DNA of 9,671 nt from Acidianus hospitalis. Lineage in GTDB: Archaea > Thermoproteota > Thermoprotei_A > Sulfolobales > Sulfolobaceae. Each line of letters starts with the position of its first letter. The first letter of the stretch is position 1. This document shows, in pieces, positions 1 through 5,598 of this stretch. Made by a program: the position numbers and the translations under genes. The stretch spans positions 1 to 9,671 of the forward strand of contig QEFD01000209.1 of NCBI GenBank assembly GCA_003086435.1, written 5' to 3'. Below the pieces are notes generated by a model. The model was given only the letters and a program-made list of their open reading frames with translations, was not told the origin of the DNA and made no database searches.

Positions 1-657
1 AAGGATAATGCGAAAGTAAAGTATATCACAATTCAAAATTGGAGCAGTAAGATAATTAATATTAGTAATAAAAGAGGAATAACATATAAAAATACAAATC
101 TTCATTGGATAGAAGGATCTTTAGGCGGGTATCATAGTTTTAGCTATCCTTCAACAATATTAGAAGGAGAAAATTCATCATCAACAAGTATGTTACTCAC
201 TTTAGCCGGAGAGGAAGGAGAATGGAAGGAAGGCGGTTCTAAAATGATTCATAGAGCATCCAATACTAAGAGTAAAATTATCAGCAAAAGCGTAAGCTTT
301 AATGGTGGAAACGCCAGCTATAGGGGATTGGTTAAAATTGAGAAAGGAGCTAAAAATTCAAAGGCATATGTTAAATGCGATTCTCTAGTGTTAGATGAGA
401 AAAGCAGGGCTTATACGTTCCCACATAATCAAGTCTTCGAGGATACTGCCGAGGTAGCTCATGAGGCATATACAGCAAAGATGAGTATAGATCAACTATT
501 CTATTTAGAGAATAGAGGATTTGAGGAAAAGGAAGCGTTATCAATGTTGGTGATGGGCTTCATGGATGATATAATAAGGGAATTTCCATTCCAATACGCT
601 ACAATGCTTAATAATTTAATGAGACTTGAATTAGATAAGATCGGGGCATTAGCGTGA
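1..657 (+). CDS. sufB: SufB, Fe-S cluster assembly scaffold (3' part)
   Basis: The frame is open from base 1, so the N-terminus lies outside the window; the ATG at 190 is internal. About 218 residues are visible out of the 450-480 usual for SufB. They match the C-terminal beta-helix core: a QNW segment near the window start, the GTKMIH-like GGSKMIH, NTKSKIISK, SYRGLVKI, then KCDSLV, YTFPHNQV, VAHEAYTAK and DQLFYLENRGF. SufB builds Fe-S clusters on the SufBC(D) complex in the cytoplasm and passes them to apo-proteins. The Cys of KCDSL and the His-Glu of AHEA sit where E. coli SufB has its functional Cys405 and His433/Glu434; this equivalence is recalled, not aligned. A SufD paralogue is the main alternative, but the C-terminal motifs favour SufB. 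sufC is expected just upstream. Confidence 0.93.
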   Translation, partial: KDNAKVKYITIQNWSSKIINISNKRGITYKNTNLHWIEGSLGGYHSFSYPSTILEGENSSSTSMLLTLAGEEGEWKEGGSKMIHRASNTKSKIISKSVSFNGGNASYRGLVKIEKGAKNSKAYVKCDSLVLDEKSRAYTFPHNQVFEDTAEVAHEAYTAKMSIDQLFYLENRGFEEKEALSMLVMGFMDDIIREFPFQYATMLNNLMRLELDKIGALA

Positions 658-683
658 AGTGAGTGTTAAATGGAAACAAATGA

Positions 684-689
684 TTTTTT
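684..689 (+). terminator. T-tract terminator after sufB
   Basis: A run of six T lies 27 bases past the sufB stop codon with no strong hairpin before it. Poly-T tracts are the usual intrinsic termination signal in Sulfolobales. Inferred from position and composition only. Confidence 0.35.
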
Positions 690-757
690 ACTTAATAAAC
701 AGTATTAATATATGTGGATTGTTTAAAAAGAAAACTTCGTTGTTAAGACGAGAAAAC

Positions 758-765
758 TTTTTATT
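758..765 (+). promoter_or_regulatory. TATA-like box for the tRNA
   Basis: TTTTTATT is centred about 27 bases before the first paired base of the tRNA cloverleaf (789), the normal archaeal spacing from box A to start. A second TTTATAT at 774-780 is too close. If used, this box would mean the tRNA-like sequence is still transcribed. Confidence 0.35.
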
Positions 766-788
766 CAATAATCTTTATATTTTATTAT

Positions 789-861
789 GCCCCGTAGGTC
801 AGCATGGTAGACCACCGGCCCGCAAAGCCGGAAGTCGCAGGTTCGAGTCCCGCCGGGGGCT
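789..861 (+). tRNA. tRNA-Cys (GCA), probably degenerate
   Basis: A cloverleaf can be drawn. D-stem GGTC/GACC (797-800/810-813) is perfect. Anticodon stem CCGGC/GCCGG (815-819/827-831) is perfect, with the seven-base loop CCGCAAA placing GCA at 822-824. T-loop is TTCGAGT at 842-848, and T861 is the discriminator base. Three lesions stand out. The 5' acceptor strand GCCCCG (789-794) is one C shorter than its partner CGGGGGC (854-860). Loop position 33 is C instead of the near-universal U. The T-stem has an A839-C851 mismatch. Restoring one C, U33 and G51 gives a perfect tRNA-Cys, so this reads as a decaying copy. No intron is seen. The 3' CCA is not encoded. The base after the tRNA begins the stop codon of the convergent glycosyltransferase gene. 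Confidence 0.72.
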
Positions 862-1818
862 TTAATACCTTGATCTCCTATTAAATTGTCCCTTTATATA
901 AATCTCTCTTATGAAATAAGGCATTATTGAGAGAATAAAATACTTCAACGTAGACTTATTAAGCTTCAAATCGCATTTAATTTTCCTTCTAGAGAATATT
1001 TTATAAAGTAAGAAGTACGTTATTATATCCTCATCTACAATATCATTGTTCCCAAGCATTTCCTTAATAACGTAAGAATCTTCAAGAGCCTTGATAAAAA
1101 GGTTAGAAAGCGACTTTTTATATTCATTAACTCCTTGAGTACTTCCAGAGCTCGTTTGGAAATTATGTATCCTATAATAAGTTAATCGCTCTGGATCAAG
1201 AAGTATTTTCCCTTCCATCTTCAATGAAGAATAAAAAAGGAAAGAATCTATAATCGCTTTAATCCTTCTAAGGTATTTAACATTCTCATTTATGACCTCT
1301 TTACTTACACATATTGAACTTGAGTTAAAGTTTGCATTAAGCCTCTTTAGATATTTAATGTTTGCAGTATAAGTGCGCTCTAAGATAATAGGGTAGCTCA
1401 GCGTAGACAAGCTGGCGTATGGAGGAACTTTTAAGTAATCTTCTTTTACTCTTATTTCATGACCCTTATCATCTATTGTAGTAAAATTATTATGATAATA
1501 TATTGTTCCCTTAAAAAATCTAAATAATGAATTAACTCTTTCTAACTTATCTACTCTAAACATATCATCATCGTCCAAGAAGCAGATTATATACCCTTCA
1601 CTCTCGGAAAATCCCTTATATATCTTTTCGCCTAGATATTCGTTATTATCGTAAATAATTTTAATTGTATTACTTAATCCAGGTATATTTAGATTGGTTA
1701 CTATAATTATCTCATAATCCTTAAGAGTTTGACTTAGTACTGAATTTATAGCATATTTTACATATCTATCTCTATTATAAGCCGTTATAATGATCGAGAA
1801 TAATTTTGTCATACTCAA
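862..1818 (-). CDS. Family 2 glycosyltransferase
   Basis: The protein has 316-318 residues with a GT-A fold. The N-terminus carries the GT2 signature (FSIIITAYNR, then AINSVLSQ and YEIIIV, residues 7-40) and the acidic metal and nucleotide-sugar site FLDDDDMF (80-87). It should move a sugar from a nucleotide donor to a lipid-linked or surface glycan at the inner face of the membrane; donor and acceptor cannot be read. No membrane segment is evident. Two starts are possible: TTG at 1818 or ATG at 1812. A TATA box at 1838-1845 puts the transcript start near 1815, so leaderless initiation at ATG 1812 is at least as likely. The gene stands alone, facing away from the FmdE module and into the tRNA. 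A link to N-glycan synthesis with the sulfoquinovose synthase gene at 3969 is possible but unsupported by an operon. Confidence 0.85.
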   Translation of the reverse strand: MSMTKLFSIIITAYNRDRYVKYAINSVLSQTLKDYEIIIVTNLNIPGLSNTIKIIYDNNEYLGEKIYKGFSESEGYIICFLDDDDMFRVDKLERVNSLFRFFKGTIYYHNNFTTIDDKGHEIRVKEDYLKVPPYASLSTLSYPIILERTYTANIKYLKRLNANFNSSSICVSKEVINENVKYLRRIKAIIDSFLFYSSLKMEGKILLDPERLTYYRIHNFQTSSGSTQGVNEYKKSLSNLFIKALEDSYVIKEMLGNNDIVDEDIITYFLLYKIFSRRKIKCDLKLNKSTLKYFILSIMPYFIREIYIKGQFNRRSRY

Positions 1819-1837
1819 TAATCCTTGCTTTTAACAT

Positions 1838-1845
1838 ATTTAAAC
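1838..1845 (-). promoter_or_regulatory. TATA box of glycosyltransferase gene
   Basis: On the minus strand this reads TTTAAATA, centred about 26 bases before 1815. That lies between the TTG (1818) and ATG (1812) starts, giving an almost leaderless mRNA. Confidence 0.5.
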
Positions 1846-1861
1846 CTATAAATAGATAGTC

Positions 1862-1869
1862 TTATATAC
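1862..1869 (+). promoter_or_regulatory. TATA box of the FmdE module
   Basis: TTATATAC predicts a transcript start near 1892, about 12 bases before the ATG at 1904. It is back to back with the glycosyltransferase promoter, so the two transcripts diverge from a spacer of under 100 bases. Confidence 0.5.
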
Positions 1870-1874
1870 TTTAC

Positions 1875-1884
1875 TGACTAGTCA
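1875..1884 (+). promoter_or_regulatory. Palindrome TGACTAGTCA, candidate operator
   Basis: A perfect 10-base palindrome lies between the TATA box (1862-1869) and the expected transcript start (about 1892), where a bound repressor would block polymerase. The TetR-type gene three genes down is the natural candidate binder, but no second copy was found in the window, so the pairing is inference. Confidence 0.3.
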
Positions 1885-1903
1885 ATTAACACGTGAAAAC
1901 AAA

Positions 1904-2518
1904 ATGCAAGGTACAAAGCATGAAATTCCAGATTGGGCATTCGAGTTCCACGGGCATAGATGTCCTGCAATGCCATTAGGTTATTTAGCAGGCAAATATG
2001 CTCTGAAACTACTAGGAATAGAAAAGGAAAAAGATACTAATACTTACGTTTTTTCGGAAACTGGTGATGAGCATCATCAAGGATGTTTTGACGACGGAGT
2101 TCAGGCAGCAACTGGATGTACTTATGGTAAAGGAAATTACAAAAGACTTCAATACGGCAAGATGGCTATAATTGTTTATAAACCAGGTAAAGGAGCAGTT
2201 AGAATAAGACCAAAGCCAGAAATACTTGATGGATGTAGCAAATTTGAATTTTTCAAATATAGAAAATCTGGAATACCTGCATCTCAAGTTCCTAGAGAAG
2301 TTTCGGACGAGGTTATAAATTACGTACTTTCAAAAGATTTCGAAGAATTATTCTATTATGAATTTCTCAAAGACTTTACATACAGTTCTCCAAAGAAGAC
2401 AATGGCAAGAATAGTATGCGACGACTGCGGAGAGCCTACATATGAGAACTACATAAAAATCTTCAACGGTAAAAGGCTCTGTCCACGTTGCTATGAAATT
2501 GAAAGAAATAAAAGGTGA
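1904..2518 (+). CDS. FmdE-family metalloprotein
   Basis: This 204-residue protein has the FmdE hallmarks. The N-terminal EFHGHRCP (14-21) is followed by a conserved core with GDEHHQGCFDDGVQ (54-67) and TGCTYGKGN (70-78). The C-terminal CDDCGEP...RLCPRCY has two CxxC pairs (C172/C175 and C193/C196) typical of a four-Cys zinc site. The family is named for subunit E of methanogen formylmethanofuran dehydrogenase but is common in organisms without that enzyme. Proposed roles involve metal or molybdenum-enzyme partners and no reaction is established. It is cytoplasmic, with no signal or membrane segment. It is first in a tight unit: the next gene starts six bases after its stop. No formylmethanofuran dehydrogenase subunits are visible, so methanogenesis is not implied. 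Confidence 0.85.
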   Translation: MQGTKHEIPDWAFEFHGHRCPAMPLGYLAGKYALKLLGIEKEKDTNTYVFSETGDEHHQGCFDDGVQAATGCTYGKGNYKRLQYGKMAIIVYKPGKGAVRIRPKPEILDGCSKFEFFKYRKSGIPASQVPREVSDEVINYVLSKDFEELFYYEFLKDFTYSSPKKTMARIVCDDCGEPTYENYIKIFNGKRLCPRCYEIERNKR

Positions 2519-2519
2519 T
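2514..2519 (+). promoter_or_regulatory. Ribosome binding site of permease gene
   Basis: GGTGAT matches the archaeal 16S 3' end and lies five bases before the ATG at 2525, overlapping the upstream stop codon. This supports translation from a shared mRNA, in contrast to the leaderless first gene. Confidence 0.6.
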
Positions 2520-2524
2520 AATCT

Positions 2525-3280
2525 ATGAATTTAATTTTTTTATCTATCATATTCATTTTAACCTGGATACTTTCTGCGTTATTTGCAGTAGCTGGTGTAG
2601 GTGCAGCTAACACATTAATTCCTATATATTACTCCTTGGGTATACCATTTTCAATAGCAGCAGCCGCTGGGCTTTTATTAAACGTATTTTCATTGTCGTC
2701 TGCCACGGTAAACAATGGAAAAAGGGGTAGAGTATTATGGAAATTAGGAACGATCTTCCTTATACCTGCAGTTATAATGGCTCCAATAGGGGCATTCATA
2801 GGAATTCACACTCCAAGGAAAATATTGCTCTGGATATTCGTGGCATTCTTAGGCTACACATTGTATAATTTGATAAGAGGAAGAGCAAAAGAGGAAACAA
2901 ACAAATTTTCTGGAAATATTAAAGGGTACATACTTGGTATAACAGTAGGAGCTATTGCTGGATTTCTTGGAGGTTTATTAGGCGTAGGTGGCGGAATGAT
3001 AATTTTACCTGTTTTAGCTCTAATAGAAAAAGATTATAAGAAAGTTTCAGCTACTGCAGGCTATGTAGCTTTATTTAGTTCTGCAAGTGGTTTTACTAGC
3101 TATCTGTTCTTATTACGAGGAATAAGTTATGATCTATGGTTAGTAATATTAATAGGCGGAATTTTAGGAGGATTCAGTGGATCATATTTAATGAACAAGA
3201 TGAAGACTCTTTACGTAAAATATACTATAGTATCCATAATAACGTTCGTGCTAATAAAAATACTTATAGGAATAATTTAA
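2525..3280 (+). CDS. TauE/SafE-family anion permease
   Basis: This 251-residue integral membrane protein has about seven to eight hydrophobic helices. It shows the internal duplication of the TauE/SafE (DUF81) family: GVGAANTLIP at 24-33 in the first half and GVGGGMIILP at 153-162 in the second, each in the middle of a helical hairpin. Members move sulfite, sulfoacetate, taurine-type sulfonates or other organic anions across the cytoplasmic membrane. In a sulfur-metabolising archaeon, export of sulfite or a sulfonate is the likeliest job, but the substrate cannot be read from sequence. The length fits the family. The gene is the second in the unit with the FmdE gene and ends 31 bases before the TetR gene, which has its own promoter inside this gene's last codons. 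Confidence 0.87.
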   Translation: MNLIFLSIIFILTWILSALFAVAGVGAANTLIPIYYSLGIPFSIAAAAGLLLNVFSLSSATVNNGKRGRVLWKLGTIFLIPAVIMAPIGAFIGIHTPRKILLWIFVAFLGYTLYNLIRGRAKEETNKFSGNIKGYILGITVGAIAGFLGGLLGVGGGMIILPVLALIEKDYKKVSATAGYVALFSSASGFTSYLFLLRGISYDLWLVILIGGILGGFSGSYLMNKMKTLYVKYTIVSIITFVLIKILIGII

Positions 3281-3283
3281 ACA

Positions 3284-3289
3284 TTTAAA
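3284..3289 (+). promoter_or_regulatory. TATA box of tetR-type gene
   Basis: TTTAAA centred at 3286-3287 lies 26 bases before the A of the ATG at 3312, exact leaderless spacing. The regulator can thus be made from its own promoter as well as by read-through from the FmdE promoter. Confidence 0.5.
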
Positions 3290-3299
3290 CTATGAGAGG

Positions 3300-3314
3300 C
3301 ATAATTAAATTATG
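3300..3314 (+). promoter_or_regulatory. Inverted repeat over the regulator's start codon
   Basis: CATAATT-A-AATTATG is a perfect 7+1+7 palindrome covering the predicted transcript start and ATG of the TetR-type gene. TetR repressors commonly regulate themselves through such sites. In AT-rich DNA some palindromes of this size arise by chance, so it is a candidate only. Confidence 0.3.
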
Positions 3315-3851
3315 AGACAGAGAAATGAAGAAGTGACGAAGGAAAAGATATTGCAAGCTGCTGCCGAAGTTTTTGCTGAGGAAGACTTTTTTAAAGCTTC
3401 AGTAGACCAAGTGAGTAAAAAAGCAGGAGTTTCTAAGGGAATAATATTTTGGCACTTTAAGACTAAAGATCAGTTAATCTTAGAGGTAGCTAAGAAAAGT
3501 CTACCTTTAGATATTGTAGAGAGCTGTTTAAAAGAAAAAGAAAATACTCTTGAATGTATTGGGAATAAATATCTAGAAAAATACGATGATCCTATTATGA
3601 GGAAACTTTTCTTGCATACTATATCTGCAATGAATATATATAAGGAACTGGGAGATGACATTAGAGAATTATGTGATTCTCTAGTGAAAAAAATAAGTAA
3701 ATGTGCTTTAAATAGCGAAAGTAATGAGGATATTATAAGAATAAGGTCGTTCATGGGAGGACTTCTTTGTTACGTAGTAAATCCTCCGAATATAGACAAG
3801 AAAACATACGTTAATACTCTTATTAAGATAGCTTTAGCGAAAGAAACTTAA
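3312..3851 (+). CDS. TetR-family transcriptional regulator
   Basis: The protein has 179 residues. Residues 10-62 form a TetR_N DNA-binding domain: helix EKILQAAAEVFAEEDF, then the helix-turn-helix VDQVSKKAGVSKGIIFWHF (31-49) and the KTKDQLILEV run that ends the domain. The rest is a helical ligand-binding and dimer domain that gives no clue to the effector. It contains C80 and C94, plus C114, C123 and C164 scattered along it. TetR proteins are usually dimeric repressors released by a small ligand. Its place behind the FmdE and TauE genes suggests local control of that unit, with the permease substrate or a related sulfur or metal compound as possible ligand; this is inference. Start: the only ATG with a leaderless-spaced TATA box. 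Confidence 0.87.
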   Translation: MRQRNEEVTKEKILQAAAEVFAEEDFFKASVDQVSKKAGVSKGIIFWHFKTKDQLILEVAKKSLPLDIVESCLKEKENTLECIGNKYLEKYDDPIMRKLFLHTISAMNIYKELGDDIRELCDSLVKKISKCALNSESNEDIIRIRSFMGGLLCYVVNPPNIDKKTYVNTLIKIALAKET

Positions 3852-3894
3852 TAACAATATTAAAATAGATTCACCTAATTTATAAATATTTGAT

Positions 3895-3918
3895 TTTTTG
3901 CCAATATATAATTTTTTC
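3895..3918 (+). terminator. Double T-tract terminator after tetR-type gene
   Basis: Two runs of six T (3895-3900 and 3913-3918) lie 44-67 bases after the stop codon, in the AT-rich spacer before the next gene. This is a plausible archaeal poly-T termination region. Confidence 0.4.
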
Positions 3919-3937
3919 TAAATAAATTCGTAAATAA

Positions 3938-3947
3938 TTTTTAAATA
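3938..3947 (+). promoter_or_regulatory. TATA box of UDP-sulfoquinovose synthase gene
   Basis: TTTTTAAATA is centred about 26 bases before the ATG at 3969, predicting a leaderless mRNA. The gene is therefore transcribed separately from the regulator. Confidence 0.55.
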
Positions 3948-3968
3948 CCTATATCCTTCATTATATTT

Positions 3969-5189
3969 ATGGAAACTAAGAAAGTCCTAATTTTAGGAAT
4001 AGACGGCTATCTAGGTTGGGCCCTAGCGTTAAGACTAGGAAAGAAAGGACATGAAGTATACGGTATAGATAATCTAATAACCAGAACACAAGTTATGGAA
4101 GTAGGTGGGGATTCAGCATTTCCACTACCGTCAGTCGAGGAAAGAAGAAATATATTTAAGAGATATATTGGCCCAATAGATTTCGTAATTAATGATATCA
4201 CTAAACCTAATGTTTTAAGAGATTACATTAATAAAGTAAAACCCGATGTAATAGTGCATTTCGCCGAGCAAAGATCGGCGCCTTATTCCATGATAGACGA
4301 GGATCATGCTATATACACAATGCACAATAATATAGAAGGAACAATAAGGCTAATTTACGCTGTTAAGGATCACCCAGAAATCCATATATTAAAAATGGGA
4401 ACAATGGGAGAATATGGAACACCTAATTACGACATACCGGAGTCCCCTTACGTAAAATTTGAATACAACGGTAAAAGCGATATGGTTCCAGTTCCAAAAT
4501 TCGCAGGATCATGGTATCACTGGACTAAAGTCCACGATTCACATAATTTATTATTTGCAAATAAAGTATGGGGAATAACGGTTACAGATATAAATCAAGG
4601 TCCCGTATACGGTACTAGAACCTCAGATATGATGGATGGTGAAAACGTGATAGAGGGTCTAAGAACTAGAATAGACGTTGATGAAGCTTGGGGAACAGTT
4701 ATAAATAGAAATGCCGTTAGAGCAGTTTTAGGATTGCCTTTATTAGTATATGGAAAAGGAGGCCAAACTAGAGGTTTTATTTCTCTTGAAGACAGCGTAA
4801 ATGCCTTAGAAATTTTAATTAATAACCCTCCTAAAGAAGGAGAGTTCAGAGTTGTTAACCAATTTATGGAATTATACAGTGTAGAGAAAATAGCAATGTT
4901 AATAGCTGATGCTACAGAAAAATTATTAGGCTACAGACCAAAGATTCATTACGTTAGAAATCCAAGGATAGAAAAGGAGGAGCATTATTATAATCCAGAA
5001 AGGAAAATTCTTCCAAGCCTTGGTTATGAACAAAAGAGGTTTCTAAAAGATGAGATATATTCAATACTTACAGATCTTTACCAATATAGAGATAGACTAA
5101 AGAACTTTAGCGAATGGACTAACGTAAAGACTGACTGGAGAAACGGAAGAAATGATAAAAATAGATTCGATTTAATAAAGGAATTATGA
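3969..5189 (+). CDS. agl3: UDP-sulfoquinovose synthase (SQD1/Agl3 type)
   Basis: The enzyme makes UDP-sulfoquinovose from UDP-glucose and sulfite in the cytoplasm. In Sulfolobus acidocaldarius the homologue Agl3 feeds this sulfonated sugar into the N-glycan of surface proteins. The 406-residue protein is an extended short-chain dehydrogenase. It has the NAD-binding GIDGYLG (10-16), the family-specific LITRTQVMEVGGDSAF (36-51), FAEQRSAPYSM (98-108), the catalytic Thr of KMGTMGEYG (T145), and Tyr/Lys of YHWTK (Y183, K187). These align closely with T145, Y182 and K186 of plant SQD1. TDINQGPVYGTRT follows, and the C-terminal part binds the sugar nucleotide. The length is typical. It is monocistronic, with its own TATA box and a terminator behind. 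Its need for sulfite makes the nearby TauE/SafE permease notable, though they do not share an operon. Confidence 0.94.
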   Translation: METKKVLILGIDGYLGWALALRLGKKGHEVYGIDNLITRTQVMEVGGDSAFPLPSVEERRNIFKRYIGPIDFVINDITKPNVLRDYINKVKPDVIVHFAEQRSAPYSMIDEDHAIYTMHNNIEGTIRLIYAVKDHPEIHILKMGTMGEYGTPNYDIPESPYVKFEYNGKSDMVPVPKFAGSWYHWTKVHDSHNLLFANKVWGITVTDINQGPVYGTRTSDMMDGENVIEGLRTRIDVDEAWGTVINRNAVRAVLGLPLLVYGKGGQTRGFISLEDSVNALEILINNPPKEGEFRVVNQFMELYSVEKIAMLIADATEKLLGYRPKIHYVRNPRIEKEEHYYNPERKILPSLGYEQKRFLKDEIYSILTDLYQYRDRLKNFSEWTNVKTDWRNGRNDKNRFDLIKEL

Positions 5190-5198
5190 ATATCCTCT

Positions 5199-5239
5199 AG
5201 GCGCTTCGCCTTTCTAGAATTTTGATTACCAATCTTTTT
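5199..5239 (+). terminator. Hairpin plus T-tract after agl3
   Basis: AGGCG-CTT-CGCCT (5199-5211) is a perfect 5-bp stem, conspicuous for its GC content, 10 bases after the stop codon. It is followed by T-rich DNA ending in five T at 5235-5239. Likely the transcription end of the synthase gene; the hairpin could also stabilise the mRNA 3' end. Confidence 0.5.
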
Positions 5240-5312
5240 ATCTTATCAAATTGTTTATTTAGAATCATATTTATAGTTTATGATAAAAGATTTGAACACT
5301 TAATACCGAAAT

Positions 5313-5320
5313 CTTTATAG
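5313..5320 (+). promoter_or_regulatory. TATA box with BRE for the 79-residue gene
   Basis: CTTTATAG, preceded by the purine-rich CGAAA expected of a TFB recognition element, is centred 27 bases before the ATG at 5344. The clear, correctly spaced promoter supports the small gene as real and leaderless. Confidence 0.55.
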
Positions 5321-5343
5321 TCGAGATTATTGATAATTAACTG

Positions 5344-5583
5344 ATGGAACATAAAAATCCTCCTACAATAATACCCTCATCGCAATTTCCTACGTCAGAG
5401 CAGCCAGTAGTAATGGTTGTAGACGTAATGCTTAGATGTAAATTAGATAATCAAGTAATGCCCGCATCTATGGCTTTAGAACATCAACAAATGCATATAA
5501 AGAAAGGAGAAGATCCATGCTTTGTTATTGAAACCGCACCAGGGAAGCAAAAAGGAGAGGAATCCACAAGAGGAATAATTTAA
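5344..5583 (+). CDS. Small protein of unknown function, finger-like motif
   Basis: This 79-residue soluble protein is not recognised. The first 21 residues are rich in Pro, Ser and Thr and probably disordered. A hydrophobic strand VVMVVDVML (22-30) follows, then C32 and an EHQQMH segment with H47 and H51. Spacing C-x14-H-x3-H resembles the second half of a C2H2 zinc finger, but the first Cys position (residue 29) is Met, so a classic finger is incomplete; C59 could replace it. The tail (65-79) is Gly, Lys and Glu rich. A dedicated promoter with BRE and a start exactly at leaderless distance argue that the gene is expressed. It converges on the nickel permease gene with a 15-base gap, so the two are not one operon. 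Confidence 0.7.
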   Translation: MEHKNPPTIIPSSQFPTSEQPVVMVVDVMLRCKLDNQVMPASMALEHQQMHIKKGEDPCFVIETAPGKQKGEESTRGII

Positions 5584-5598
5584 AGAATTGAGAATTTT

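Noticed and set aside
190..657. A 155-residue ORF starting with ATG at 190
   Set aside because: The frame is open and SufB-like all the way back to base 1, so this ATG is internal.
659..865. A 68-residue plus-strand ORF
   Set aside because: It runs through the T-tract and the tRNA-like sequence and shows no protein features.
2012..2287. Minus-strand ORF of 91 residues inside the FmdE gene
   Set aside because: It is antisense to a clearly conserved gene and has no promoter or recognisable motif.
1904..2518. Evidence for methanogenesis or a formylmethanofuran pathway from the FmdE gene
   Set aside because: The FmdE family is widespread outside methanogens and no other subunit is present.
3470..3754. 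Minus-strand ORF of 94 residues inside the TetR-type gene
   Set aside because: It is a shadow of the regulator's coding frame.
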